Shown here: piece by piece, positions 34,807 through 44,231 of the stretch | Numbering within the stretch: position 1 is the first letter of the stretch | Layout: each line of letters opens with the position of its first letter | Source of the DNA: Pseudomonas bohemica | GTDB taxonomy: Bacteria; Pseudomonadota; Gammaproteobacteria; Pseudomonadales; Pseudomonadaceae | Reading direction: 5' to 3' | DNA: 64,000 nucleotides | Assembly (NCBI RefSeq): GCF_002934685.1 | Contig: NZ_NKHL01000092.1 | Span: forward strand, 1 to 64,000 | Translations under genes and position numbers: made by a program | The notes under the pieces: generated by a model | Told to the model about the DNA's origin: nothing | The model's database searches: none | The model's input: the letters and a program-made list of their open reading frames with translations, nothing else

Positions 34807-36101
34807 GCACTTCCAAACACCCGCGCAGTTGGGTGATTTCCGCCAACGATCACCCGGATTTCCCGCTGCAGAACCTGCCATTTGGCGTATTCACCCGCCC
34901 AGGCTTCAGCAGGCGTGGTGGCGTGGCGGTCGGTAATTACATCTTCGATTTGCAGGTGGCAGTTGAGGCGGACCTGTTCGACGGCGCCGCACGCGTGGCT
35001 GCCGAGTCGGCCAGCCGTGGTCAGCTCAATGATTTCTTTGCCTTGGGCGCCTCGCCACGTCGGGCGTTGCGCAGCCAATTGTTGAGTCTGCTGGACGAAA
35101 ACAGCCCGCAGCGCGAGCGCCTGCAAGCGCTGGGCGAAACGCTGCTGGTGCCGATGAGCGACTGCCAGATGCACTTGCCCGCGCAAGTGGGCGACTACAC
35201 CGACTTCTACGTTGGCATTCACCACGCGATGAACGTCGGCAAGCTGTTTCGCCCGGACAACCCCTTGCTGCCGAACTACAAATATGTGCCGATCGCCTAC
35301 CACGGTCGGGCATCGACGCTGTGCGTGTCGGGCACTCCGGTCAAGCGTCCCAATGGTCAGACCCTGGCCCCCGGCGCCGAGGTTCCTGCGTTCGGGCCGA
35401 GCAAGCGCCTGGATTATGAGCTGGAAGTCGGTGTGTGGATGGGCCAGGGCAACGAGGCCGGGGAGCCGATCAACATCGTCGATGCGGGCGAGCATATTGC
35501 CGGTTTCTGCCTGCTCAACGACTGGTCGGCCCGCGATCTGCAGGCCTGGGAATATCAGCCGTTGGGGCCGTTTCTTTCAAAGAGTTTCGCCACCAGCATT
35601 TCACCCTGGGTAGTGACCGCCGAAGCACTGGCACCCTTCCGTAGTGCGCAACCGGAGCGGCCCGTTGGGGATCCCAAGCCACTGGATTATCTGTTCGACG
35701 AACAGGATCAGAGCCGGGGTGCGCTGGATATCGAGCTTGAAGTGTTGCTGCTGACCGTGCAGATGAGAGAACAGGGCCTCGCGCCGCAGCGTCTGGCCCT
35801 GAGCAATGCGCTGAACATGTACTGGACCGTTGCGCAGATGGTCACCCATCACAGCGTCAACGGCTGCAAGTTGCAGGCGGGCGACCTGTTCGGCACCGGC
35901 ACGTTATCCGGCCCGCAGCCGGGTCAGTTCGGCAGCCTGCTGGAGATGACCGAGGGCGGTAAGCATGCGGTCGAGTTGCCCACAGGAGAAACGCGCAAGT
36001 TTCTCGAAGCGGGAGATGAGGTGATCCTCAAGGCGCGCTGCCGCCGGGAGGGCGAGGTGAGTATCGGGTTTGGGGAATGTCGTGGGCGGGTGGTCGGGTA
36101 G
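34803..36101 (+). CDS. fahA: fumarylacetoacetase
   Basis: 432 residues from the ATG at 34803 that overlaps the hmgA stop. Fumarylacetoacetate hydrolase features: SDYTDFY-like [27 protein letters not shown], the metal-site ELEVGVWMG and [20 protein letters not shown]. It splits fumarylacetoacetate to fumarate and acetoacetate, the last step of tyrosine breakdown. Here maiA is not the third gene of the operon; it sits at 30036. Confidence 0.96.
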   Translation: MSTSKHPRSWVISANDHPDFPLQNLPFGVFTRPGFSRRGGVAVGNYIFDLQVAVEADLFDGAARVAAESASRGQLNDFFALGASPRRALRSQLLSLLDENSPQRERLQALGETLLVPMSDCQMHLPAQVGDYTDFYVGIHHAMNVGKLFRPDNPLLPNYKYVPIAYHGRASTLCVSGTPVKRPNGQTLAPGAEVPAFGPSKRLDYELEVGVWMGQGNEAGEPINIVDAGEHIAGFCLLNDWSARDLQAWEYQPLGPFLSKSFATSISPWVVTAEALAPFRSAQPERPVGDPKPLDYLFDEQDQSRGALDIELEVLLLTVQMREQGLAPQRLALSNALNMYWTVAQMVTHHSVNGCKLQAGDLFGTGTLSGPQPGQFGSLLEMTEGGKHAVELPTGETRKFLEAGDEVILKARCRREGEVSIGFGECRGRVVG

Positions 36102-36120
36102 CCGTTAGCGCTGATCAGCT

Positions 36121-36212
36121 CGTAGGAGCGCGCTTGCCCGCGATTGCGATTCGTCTGTGACGACCCTGTCGACTGACAGTCTGCAATCGCAGGCAAGCGC
36201 GCTCCTACAAGG
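36121..36212. repeat. REP-type hairpin (GTAGGAGCGCGCTTGCCCGCGA family)
   Basis: GTAGGAGCGCGCTTGCC...GGCAAGCGCGCTCCTAC, long inverted repeat between the convergent fahA and D-aminoacylase genes. Confidence 0.8.
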
Positions 36213-36222
36213 TCTTGCGTCG

Positions 36223-37680
36223 TTAGATGAATCCCTTCACCAACGACCCGCTTCGGGGCAAAAAGCGCCCCTGCCGCTCACCTTGCGGCTTTCCTTCGGC
36301 ATAACTCAAATGCCCGTTCACCCACACCCCGTCGATGCCCTCGGCGGCGCGCTTGGGGTCCCTGAAGTCAGCGACGTCGCGCACGGTTGCGGCGTCGAAC
36401 AGCACCAGATCCGCCCAATACCCCTCACGAATGAATCCACGCTCATGCAGGCCAAAGCGCGTGGCAGTAAGGCCGGTCATTTTGTGGATGGCCGTGTGCA
36501 GCGGGAACAGCCCGAGATCGCGACTGAAATGCCCCAATACCCTGGGGAACGCGCCCCATAGACGCGGATGCGGAAACGGATCCTCGGGCAGACCGTCCGA
36601 GCCGATCATCGACAGCGGGTGCTTCATGATGCGCTGCACATCGTTTTCGTCCATGCCGTAATACACCGCGCCAGCCGGTTGCAGCCTGCGCGCGGCGTCC
36701 GGCAGCGACAGGCCCCAGTTGGCGGCAATCTCTTTCAGATCGCGTCCACCCTGGTCCGGATGGGGCGTCGACCAGGTGATGGTGATGCGAAAGGCGTCAG
36801 TGACCTGTTTCAAATCCAGCGTCGAAGAGCTGGCAGCATAGGGGTAACAATCACAGCCCACCGGATGAGTCAGCGCGGCTTTTTCCAGCGCCGCCAGCAG
36901 CTGTGGACTACGCCCCCAGTTGCCTGCGCCCGCGCATTTCAAATGGGAAATCACCACCGGTGATCGCGCATGTCGGCCGATATCGAAGGCTTCGTCCATC
37001 GCTTCCAATACCGGCTCGAATTCGCTGCGCAGGTGCGTGGTGTACACCGCGCCAAACGTCGTCAATTCCTCAGCCAGTTGCTTGACCTCTTCGGTTTCCG
37101 CCGAATAGGCCGAAGCATAGGCCAGCCCCGTCGACAGCCCCAGCGCGCCATCCCGCAGGCTCTCGCGTAACTGCTCGCGCATGGCGCTGATTTCTGCAGG
37201 TGTCGCGGTCCGGAACAGGTCGTCCAGATGATTGCTGCGCAGTGCCGTGTGGCCGATCAAGGCCGCGACGTTGACGGCTGGGCGTGCCTGATCCACGGCC
37301 TTGCGATAGTCGCTGAAACGCGGGTAAGCGAAGGCCTTGGCCGGCCCCAGCAGGTTCATCGGATCCGGCGGATCGCCCGCCAGCGTCACCGGCGAGGCGC
37401 TGATGCCGCAATTGCCGACGATTACGGTGGTCACGCCCTGGGTGATCTTCGGCAGCATCTCGGGTTGGCGAATCACCACCGTGTCATCGTGGGTATGGAC
37501 GTCGATGAAGCCCGGCGCCAGCACCCGGCCCGCGGCGTTGATTTCTTCGCTCGCCGAAGCATCGCTCAGATCGCCGATGCGCTGGATGCGCCCGTCGCCA
37601 ATCGCCACGTCGGCGCGATAGCCGGGGCTGTCGCTGCCGTCGATCACCAGCGCATCGCGAATGATCAGTTCGTAAAGCAT
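36223..37680 (-). CDS. D-aminoacylase / N-acyl-D-amino-acid deacylase
   Basis: 485 residues of the amidohydrolase superfamily. Metal-binding residues are His62 and His64 (FIDVHTHDD), Cys91 (VGNCGISASP, the unusual cysteine ligand of D-aminoacylases) and a His in VISHLKCAG. It hydrolyses N-acyl-D-amino acids to D-amino acids. Third gene of a minus-strand operon after a GntP-family permease and an RpiR regulator, three bases after the regulator's stop. The exact acyl-D-amino-acid is not determined. Confidence 0.9.
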   Translation of the reverse strand: MLYELIIRDALVIDGSDSPGYRADVAIGDGRIQRIGDLSDASASEEINAAGRVLAPGFIDVHTHDDTVVIRQPEMLPKITQGVTTVIVGNCGISASPVTLAGDPPDPMNLLGPAKAFAYPRFSDYRKAVDQARPAVNVAALIGHTALRSNHLDDLFRTATPAEISAMREQLRESLRDGALGLSTGLAYASAYSAETEEVKQLAEELTTFGAVYTTHLRSEFEPVLEAMDEAFDIGRHARSPVVISHLKCAGAGNWGRSPQLLAALEKAALTHPVGCDCYPYAASSSTLDLKQVTDAFRITITWSTPHPDQGGRDLKEIAANWGLSLPDAARRLQPAGAVYYGMDENDVQRIMKHPLSMIGSDGLPEDPFPHPRLWGAFPRVLGHFSRDLGLFPLHTAIHKMTGLTATRFGLHERGFIREGYWADLVLFDAATVRDVADFRDPKRAAEGIDGVWVNGHLSYAEGKPQGERQGRFLPRSGSLVKGFI

Positions 37681-37683
37681 GGT

Positions 37684-38544
37684 TCAGTCTCCAAGCGGCA
37701 GGCCGTCTTCGCCGCCGCGGTAGTCATCGAGGGCCAGCTTGATGCGGCGCAGACGTTCCTGATTGTCGTCAGGGGCGATCAGCGCCAGTTCCGTAGCCAG
37801 CACGTCGATGGTCAGCAACATGCCGTAGCGCGCCGCCGTGGGTTTGTAGATGAAATTGGTTTCGGCGATCTGCAGCGGCAGCAGCACATCGGCGAGGTCC
37901 GCCAACGGAGAGCCAGGCAGGGTGATCGCCAGAATCTTCGCGCCGTAGCTGCGAGCCAGGCCCACGGCGTTCAGCAATTCCGGGGTGCGTCCGCTCAGCG
38001 AACAGACGATCAGGCTGTTGTCCGGGCCGAGAGTCGCGGCGATCAAGCGCATCATCACCGGGTCGCGGCAGGCGGCGATGGGGTAGCCCAGGCGCACGAG
38101 GCGGGTCTGCAATTCTTCGCTGCACAGGCTGGAACAGCCGCCCATGCCGAAGCTATGCAGCATGCGCGCCGGGGTCAACAGGGCGACGGCTTCCTTGAAG
38201 CGAGCGTCGTCGAAGCCCGCCAGATGCTGACGCAGGGTTGATTCGATATCGCCGACGATCCGGGTGAAAAAAGCCGACTGCTCCGGTGCCTGCTCAGGCT
38301 TGAGAAAGCGGCTGCCGACGCCGCTGGCCTGGGCCAGCTGCAGGCGCAGGTCACGCAGATCCTTGCAGCTGACGGTGCGGGCAAAGCGCGACAGCGTGGC
38401 GCTGCTGACTTCGGCGCGGGCGGCCAGCTCGTCGAGGCTGGCGCTGGCGGTGAAGGCGACATCGCTGAGGATCAGTCTGGCGATGCGGCCTTCGCCTGCG
38501 CTGAAGGAGTCCTGGCGAGCGCGGATCTGATAAAGAATGTCCAC
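37684..38544 (-). CDS. MurR/RpiR-family transcriptional regulator
   Basis: 286 residues: N-terminal RpiR helix-turn-helix (FTASASLDELAARAEVSSATLSR, about residues 31-53) and a C-terminal SIS sugar-isomerase-like domain (MLHSFGMGGCSS...LIVCSLSGRTPELL). It immediately follows the permease gene. Sugar or amino-sugar ligands are common in the family; here the context suggests N-acyl-D-amino acids or a muropeptide-related ligand. It probably autoregulates the three-gene operon. Confidence 0.9.
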   Translation of the reverse strand: MDILYQIRARQDSFSAGEGRIARLILSDVAFTASASLDELAARAEVSSATLSRFARTVSCKDLRDLRLQLAQASGVGSRFLKPEQAPEQSAFFTRIVGDIESTLRQHLAGFDDARFKEAVALLTPARMLHSFGMGGCSSLCSEELQTRLVRLGYPIAACRDPVMMRLIAATLGPDNSLIVCSLSGRTPELLNAVGLARSYGAKILAITLPGSPLADLADVLLPLQIAETNFIYKPTAARYGMLLTIDVLATELALIAPDDNQERLRRIKLALDDYRGGEDGLPLGD

Positions 38545-39894
38545 TCAGAGCACCTGCGCCAGACCGAGGGTGAGGACGAAGGCGATCACGGAGATCAGCG
38601 TCTCCAGCACCGTCCAGGTCTTGAAGGTTTGCGCTACAGTCATGTTGAAGTACTCCTTGATGAGCCAGAAGCCGCCGTCGTTGACGTGGGAAAAGATCAC
38701 CGAGCCCGCGCCAGTCGCCAGCACCAGCAACTCCGGATGCGGATAACCCAACCCCATCGCGACCGGCGCGACAATGCCGGACGCGGTGGTCATGGCCACG
38801 GTCGCCGAACCGGTGGCCACCCGCATCAACGCTGCGAACAGCCAACCCATGAGCAGCGGCGAGAGGTGGAAGTCCTGCGCCAAGCTGACGATTTCATTGG
38901 TCACACCGCTGTCGACGAGTATCCGGTTCAGACCGCCACCGGCCCCCACCAGCAGCGTGATGCTCGCGGTGGGGGCCAGGCATTCCTGGGTGAATTTGAG
39001 GATCGAGTCACGGTTGAAGCCCTGCGCGATGCCCAGGGTCCAGAAGCTTAGCAAGGTCGCCAGCAACAGGGCGATCACCGAGTTGCCGATAAACAGCAGG
39101 AAACTGTTGAAGGCGCTGCCCGGCGTGGCAAGCAAGTTGGCCCAGCCGCCCAGGAGCATCAGCAGAACCGGCAGCAGGATGGTGGTCATGGTGATGGCGA
39201 ATCCTGGCAACTGCTTGCGTGGCTCGCGCTCCAGAAACTGTTTGGCCAGGGGGTTTTCGTCCGGGAGATGAATGCGCGGCGCAATGAACCTGGCGTAGAC
39301 CGGGCCCGCGATGATCGCCGTGGGAATGCCGATCAGGATCGCATAGAACAGCGTCTGGCCGACCGAGGCCTGATACGCCTGCACGGCGAGCATCGCTGCC
39401 GGGTGAGGAGGAACCAGCGCGTGCACCACCGAAAGCCCGGCGACCATCGGCAGCCCGACCATCAGAATCGAAACCCCCACCCGACGCGCCACGGTGAACG
39501 CGATCGGCACCAGCAACACGAAGCCGACTTCGAAGAACAGTGGCAAGCCAACAAGGAAGGCGATGCATACCATCGCCCAGTGCGCATTACGCTCGCCAAA
39601 GCGGTCGATCAAGGTGCGCGCCACCTGCTCGGCGCCGCCGGACTCGGCCATCATCTTGCCAAGCATGGTGCCCAGGGCAACCACCAGGGCGATATGACCG
39701 AGCGTCTTGCCCACCCCGCCTTCATAGGAGGCGACTACCGAGGTCGCGGGCATGCCGGCAACCAGCGCCAGACCGACCGAGACGAGCGTGATGACAACGA
39801 ACGGGTTGAGACGAAAGCGGGCGATCAGCACGATCAGGGCGATGATCGCGATGGCGGCATAGACCAACAAGGACAGGCCGGTAGAGGGAGGCAT
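38545..39894 (-). CDS. GntP-family permease, D-amino-acid operon
   Basis: 449 residues with the GntP fold, similar in layout to the gluconate permease at 18763 (LGTMLGKMMAESGGA, VPPHPAAMLAVQAYQ). The first gene of the operon, ending directly against the RpiR start. Given its neighbours, it probably imports N-acyl-D-amino acids or a related acid rather than gluconate. An AAGGA ribosome-binding site precedes the start. Confidence 0.88.
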   Translation of the reverse strand: MPPSTGLSLLVYAAIAIIALIVLIARFRLNPFVVITLVSVGLALVAGMPATSVVASYEGGVGKTLGHIALVVALGTMLGKMMAESGGAEQVARTLIDRFGERNAHWAMVCIAFLVGLPLFFEVGFVLLVPIAFTVARRVGVSILMVGLPMVAGLSVVHALVPPHPAAMLAVQAYQASVGQTLFYAILIGIPTAIIAGPVYARFIAPRIHLPDENPLAKQFLEREPRKQLPGFAITMTTILLPVLLMLLGGWANLLATPGSAFNSFLLFIGNSVIALLLATLLSFWTLGIAQGFNRDSILKFTQECLAPTASITLLVGAGGGLNRILVDSGVTNEIVSLAQDFHLSPLLMGWLFAALMRVATGSATVAMTTASGIVAPVAMGLGYPHPELLVLATGAGSVIFSHVNDGGFWLIKEYFNMTVAQTFKTWTVLETLISVIAFVLTLGLAQVL

Positions 39895-40167
39895 GCAACG
39901 GTTCCTTGCAGAGAAAGTGGAAAGTCAGGACTTGGCGCGGCGGTCAGTCCCGACGCAGACAAGCAGTGAAAACAGTCTCGGCAGTAGGTGTTGCTAAAGG
40001 CACACGGGAAACGGACGGGGTCCATAGAGGACGATCACAGGCAGGCATTATTTTTATCTCTGATTTCGTGATGAAAATAAGCTACACGAAAATCGTAAAA
40101 AATATCAATTTATGAAAGTTAATTTCTCTTGGTGCGATGGGTGATCGTGCGCCTTGATCAGGCACAG
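39895..40167. other. upstream region of the D-amino-acid operon, with an inverted repeat
   Basis: AT-rich promoter region without genes. TTATTTTTATC (40048-40058) and GATGAAAATAA (40070-40080) are inverted copies with one mismatch, a candidate RpiR operator. A second overlapping pair is GATTTCGTG / CACGAAAATC (one extra base). Confidence 0.45.
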
Positions 40168-40343
40168 TCTGTGGGAATGAGCTTGCTCACAAGAGGCCAG
40201 TACACCCCAATGAGATGTAGATTCTGACAGGCAGTCCTGGCTGGCGAGACGTGTGGGAGTGAGCTTGCTCACGAAGAGGGCAGCACACCCAATGAGATGC
40301 AGGTTCTGAAAGTCAGTTTTCGTGAGCAAGCTCACTCCCACAA
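40168..40343. repeat. REP-type repeats, one half copy and one full hairpin
   Basis: A half unit (CTGTGGGAATGAGCTTGCTCAC, 40169-40190) is followed by a full hairpin (40250-40343). The spacers are related (CCAATGAGATGTAGATTCTGA and CCAATGAGATGCAGGTTCTGA in shortened form), so the unit has been tandemly duplicated. Confidence 0.75.
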
Positions 40344-40376
40344 GGGGCTGATGTTGCTCTCACGATTTGTCGACCT

Positions 40377-41357
40377 TCACCCCGCGCTGAACCGCTCCCG
40401 ATACGCTTGCGGCGTGACAGACACCGCCCGCATGAAGCTGCGGCGCAGAGTTTCTTCGGTACCGAATCCGCACCGATCGGCGATCCGCTTTATCGGCAGC
40501 GCGCTGTCCCCCAGCAATCGGCGCGCAGCCTCGACGCGCAGTTGTTCTATCGCCCGCGCCGGGGTGTTGCCGGTGTGGGCGCGGTAGTGGCGCACGAAGC
40601 TGCGTTCGCTCATCCCGACTTGGGCCGCGAGGGTGGCGACCGACAAATCGCTGGCCAGGTTGTCGAGAATCCACGCATGCAGATCAGCGAATCGACTGTC
40701 CTGGCAGCGCGTGGCGTGTTGCATCGACAGCGCGGTGCTGAACTGTGACTGACCGCCTGGCCGCTTGAGGAACACCACCAGATCTCGCGCCACGGCCAGT
40801 GCCACCTTGCGCCCGAGGTCGACTTCCACCATTGCCAATGCCAGGTCGATCCCTGCCGTGACCCCGGCCGACGTCCACAAGGCGTCCTCGTTGATGAAAA
40901 TAGGCTCGGGATCGACCTGCAAATTCGGGTAGCGCCGGGCCAGTTCATCACAGCTGTCCCAGTGAGTGACCACCCGATGCCCGTCCAGCACGCCAGCCTC
41001 GGCCAGCAGAAAGGCGCCGGTACACACCGATGCTACCCGGCGCGCACTCCGCGCCCGATCGCGCACCCAATGCAGTAGATCCTGATCCAGCAGCGCGGTG
41101 TGCACGCCGCGGCCGCCTGCGACGATCAACGTGTCTGAAGGCGTTTGCGGCAGCGGATGGGTGTGCAGCCCAAGCCCGGCGGAAGACACCACGCTGCCTT
41201 GCTGTTTGGCGATGACGATGGGCGAGTAGGGCGTCGCCAGCCCGTGTTCCGCCGCGTGAACATTGGCCGAGGCGAAGACCTGCAGCGGGCCGGTGACATC
41301 GAGCAACTGCACGTCAGGGAAGGCCAGAATGTGTATCGTCTTGGGCACGTGGGTCAT
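40377..41357 (-). CDS. GlxA-family AraC regulator with DJ-1/PfpI domain
   Basis: 326 residues from the ATG at 41357. The N-terminal DJ-1-like domain (FPDVQLLDVTGPLQVFASA; nucleophile-elbow-like ASVCTGAFLLAEAG) is followed by two AraC helix-turn-helix motifs (LSVATLAAQVGMSERSFVRHY and IKRIADRCGFGTEETLRRSF). The family senses small metabolites, often amines or quaternary ammonium compounds. It is divergent from an isonitrile-hydratase-like gene that resembles its own N-terminal domain; the two may have arisen from a shared ancestor and act together. Confidence 0.88.
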   Translation of the reverse strand: MTHVPKTIHILAFPDVQLLDVTGPLQVFASANVHAAEHGLATPYSPIVIAKQQGSVVSSAGLGLHTHPLPQTPSDTLIVAGGRGVHTALLDQDLLHWVRDRARSARRVASVCTGAFLLAEAGVLDGHRVVTHWDSCDELARRYPNLQVDPEPIFINEDALWTSAGVTAGIDLALAMVEVDLGRKVALAVARDLVVFLKRPGGQSQFSTALSMQHATRCQDSRFADLHAWILDNLASDLSVATLAAQVGMSERSFVRHYRAHTGNTPARAIEQLRVEAARRLLGDSALPIKRIADRCGFGTEETLRRSFMRAVSVTPQAYRERFSAG

Positions 41358-41484
41358 GGCGAACTCAGCGATAAAGGTTGGCGGAAATTGTGGGTGTAAT
41401 GGCGTATCCGCCAGAGCGTATCTGGCTACAGTGAAGGCGTCCACTCACTCAGGCACGACAATCCATCCTTATAGGAGCGACCCC

Positions 41485-42162
41485 ATGACCCTGCACATTG
41501 GCCTGCTGGTGTTTCCCGAGGTTCAACAGTTGGACCTGACCGGTCCTTACGACGTTTTTGCCAGCACGCCCGGCGTAGCCGTGCATCTGCTCTGGAAGAA
41601 CCTCGATCCATTGCTGTCCAGTACCGGCCTGAGCCTGCTACCGACCAAAACCTTCGCCGATTGCCCGGACCTGGGCGTGATCTGTGTGCCGGGCGGTGTG
41701 GGCATCGACGCCTTGCTGGAAGACGCCGAGACCCTGGCCTTCATCAAGCAACAAGCCGCGAATGCGCAATACATCACCTCGGTGTGCACCGGCGCGCTGG
41801 TGTTGGGCGCGGCGGGTTTGCTGGAAGGCAAGCGCGCGACCACCCACTGGGCTTCTCATGGCCTGCTGGGGAAATTCGGCGCGATCCCGGTCCACGAGCG
41901 TGTGGTACGTGACGGCAACCTGATGACCGGCGGCGGGGTGACGGCGGGCATCGATTTCGCTCTGACGTTAATCAGCGAAATCTTCGACGCCGACAAAGCC
42001 CAGGCCATCCAGCTGCAAATCGAATACGCTCCGTCGCCACCGTTTAACGCCGGTCGTCCGGAAACGGCGCCCGCTCATGTGCTGGCGATCGCCCAGCAAC
42101 GTGCGGCCCCAGGGCTTGAGGCGCGTCGGCAGATCGTCGAGCGGGTGGCAGAGAATCGTTAA
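41485..42162 (+). CDS. inhA: DJ-1/PfpI family protein, isonitrile hydratase-like
   Basis: 225 residues from the ATG at 41485 (AGGAG upstream). The nucleophilic cysteine lies in ITSVCTGALVLG, near residue 101, and the N-terminus GLLVFPEVQQLDLTGPYDVF is typical of InhA of Pseudomonas, which converts isonitriles to N-formamides. The size fits (about 228 residues). A close relative of the DJ-1 domain of the divergent regulator. The family contains functionally uncharacterised members, so the exact reaction is moderately sure. It overlaps the convergent TetR gene by four bases. Confidence 0.8.
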   Translation: MTLHIGLLVFPEVQQLDLTGPYDVFASTPGVAVHLLWKNLDPLLSSTGLSLLPTKTFADCPDLGVICVPGGVGIDALLEDAETLAFIKQQAANAQYITSVCTGALVLGAAGLLEGKRATTHWASHGLLGKFGAIPVHERVVRDGNLMTGGGVTAGIDFALTLISEIFDADKAQAIQLQIEYAPSPPFNAGRPETAPAHVLAIAQQRAAPGLEARRQIVERVAENR

Positions 42163-42788
42163 ACGCTTGAGGACTTGGCCGGGATTTCGTACCAGCAGAG
42201 GAACAGGTCCAGCGCCGATTCCATCACTGACGCCTGTTTTTCGGGTGTCAGCAATGGCTCGTTCAGCGTGACCTGGGGCCAGAACGCGAAGGCTTTAAGC
42301 AAGGCGTGGATTTGCGAAGCGGCAAAACCCGGTTCGACGGCCTTGAGGCGACCGTCCTGTTGCGCGCCGCGCACCCAGACGGTGAAGGTCTCTTCACGCT
42401 CGTTGAGGCGGTTGACCCAGACCTGCGCGCGTTCGGGGGAGTGGATGGTGGCGCCGATGGCGACCCGCGCCAGATCGATGAAATTGCTGTCGCCGAGGGT
42501 CTTCATCTTTGCGCTGAGCAATTCGCGCAATTGATCACGCAGAGGGATGCCCGCACGATACGAGGCGTCAGGTTGCGCGGCGGCGCGGGCCCACAGACGC
42601 TGGAGCATTTCCGAAAACAACTCTTCCTTGCTGGGGAAATGGTTGTACACCGTGCGTTTGGACACCTGCGCCCGGGCCGCGATGCGATCCATGCTGGTGA
42701 CTTCGAAACCGTTGTCGCGGAATTCGGCAACGGCTGCCTGAACAATGGATTCACGTTTTCGGTCGGTCAGGCGCAGCGCAAGAGTCAT
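42159..42788 (-). CDS. TetR/AcrR-family transcriptional regulator
   Basis: 209 residues. Helix-turn-helix TSMDRIAARAQVSKRTVYNHF (about residues 31-51) is followed by a ligand-binding C-terminal domain of the AefR-like group. Divergent from the metallo-beta-lactamase-fold hydrolase at 43007, and the 218-base intergenic region holds a perfect 15-bp palindrome. It probably represses that hydrolase. Confidence 0.88.
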   Translation of the reverse strand: MTLALRLTDRKRESIVQAAVAEFRDNGFEVTSMDRIAARAQVSKRTVYNHFPSKEELFSEMLQRLWARAAAQPDASYRAGIPLRDQLRELLSAKMKTLGDSNFIDLARVAIGATIHSPERAQVWVNRLNEREETFTVWVRGAQQDGRLKAVEPGFAASQIHALLKAFAFWPQVTLNEPLLTPEKQASVMESALDLFLCWYEIPAKSSSV

Positions 42789-42883
42789 GGCATCGCTTCT
42801 AAGAGGTGGGCGGGGTAGGTCAGGCTGTGGAAGAAAATTACACCGAGCAGTTTACTTCCCTTTTGGGTTCGTGCAAGCTTGAA

Positions 42884-42898
42884 ACTACACTGTGTAGT
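42884..42898. promoter_or_regulatory. TetR-type operator palindrome
   Basis: ACTACAC-T-GTGTAGT is a perfect 15-bp palindrome in the divergent region, of the size and style of TetR-family operators. Confidence 0.68.
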
Positions 42899-43006
42899 GT
42901 AAGAGCCCGTTACAATTTCACGCTTACCTCTCTCCGCCGTATGCAACATTCTGCAATGCGTCCGCCGTTGCAGAAACCTTCACCCGTTTCATGGAGTCAG
43001 CCCGTC

Positions 43007-44104
43007 ATGGCCTCGATCGAAAAAAACCTCGATAACGCTGCTTCGTTGCCCATCCTTTCCCGGGAGGATGGCCGCTATCGGAACCACAAGCCGATGAAGC
43101 GCTCCGGGTTTTTAAAGACGATGCGCATTTTCTGGAACGCCATGGTCAACAAGCCGCGTCACACCCGCCCGATGGGTGAGATCCCGGTTCAGCCGCTGTC
43201 TCGTCAACAGCTGCTGGCCGCACCAAACAACACGGTGTATCGCCTGGGCCACTCGACGGTGCTGCTGAAGTTGCGCGACCAATATTTCCTTACCGACCCA
43301 GTCTTTGCCGAGCGTGCCTCGCCTATTCAATGGGCCGGCCCGCAGCGCTTTCACCAGCCGCCGATCAGCCTGGCAGACCTGCCGCCGCTCAAGGCCGTAA
43401 TCCTCTCGCACAACCACTACGACCACCTCGACCACATGAGCATTCAGGTGCTCAAGGACAAGACCGAGCATTTCGTCACGCCGTTGGGCGTTGGCGATAC
43501 GCTGATCGAGTGGGGTGTACCTGCAGCAAAAGTGCAGCAGTTGAACTGGTGGCAGGCCACGGAAATTCACGGCATTCGTTTCGTCGCGACGCCAGCCCAG
43601 CATTTTTCCGGACGCAGCCTGCGCGACGGTAACCAGACGCTCTGGGCTTCATGGGTGATGATCGATGGTGAGCAGCGGATCTTCTTCAGCGGAGACACCG
43701 GTTTTCACGACGGCTTCAAGCTGATCGGCGAGCAATACGGGCCGTTCGACCTGACTCTCATGGAGACCGGTGCCTACAACGTCAATTGGCCGGACGTGCA
43801 CATGCAGCCGGAAGAAACCCTGAGGGCGCATATCGACCTACGAGGCAAGTGGCTGCTGCCGATCCACAACGGCACCTTCGATCTGGCAATGCACGCCTGG
43901 CACGAGCCGTTCGACCGGATTCCGAGCCTGGCCTGGGATCGCAGCATCCCTATCACCACACCGGAAATGGGGCAGCCTTTCTATATCGACTATCCGAGTC
44001 GTGGTGAGGCGTGGTGGATGAAGGTGGAGACAGCCGTCGAAACCACGACCCCGCGATGCTATGGCCGTCGCTGCAATCGGCAGCCGGCTGCCAGTCGCGG
44101 ATAA
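43007..44104 (+). CDS. metallo-beta-lactamase-fold hydrolase (NAPE-PLD-like)
   Basis: 365 residues from the ATG at 43007 (GGAG nine bases upstream). The zinc motif HNHYDHLDH is the classic HxHxDH. Further ligands are H in PAQHFSGRSL, D in FFSGDTGFHDG and H in LLPIHNGTFDL. The tail (ETAVETTTPRCYGRRCNRQP) is irregular. Family members include UlaG and NAPE phospholipase D-like enzymes acting on phosphodiesters. Probable control by the adjacent TetR protein. Substrate unknown. Confidence 0.85.
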   Translation: MASIEKNLDNAASLPILSREDGRYRNHKPMKRSGFLKTMRIFWNAMVNKPRHTRPMGEIPVQPLSRQQLLAAPNNTVYRLGHSTVLLKLRDQYFLTDPVFAERASPIQWAGPQRFHQPPISLADLPPLKAVILSHNHYDHLDHMSIQVLKDKTEHFVTPLGVGDTLIEWGVPAAKVQQLNWWQATEIHGIRFVATPAQHFSGRSLRDGNQTLWASWVMIDGEQRIFFSGDTGFHDGFKLIGEQYGPFDLTLMETGAYNVNWPDVHMQPEETLRAHIDLRGKWLLPIHNGTFDLAMHAWHEPFDRIPSLAWDRSIPITTPEMGQPFYIDYPSRGEAWWMKVETAVETTTPRCYGRRCNRQPAASRG

Positions 44105-44231
44105 TCCGCTCGATCAATGGCAGCACGCCTTGCCGGCGACAACGTCGTCGAGATCGCTATCGTCGACAACCCGTGCTGCTGCAGACTTCGACCTCAAACC
44201 ATTGTTCTGTCAGTTGCCGACTGTACGCCGG

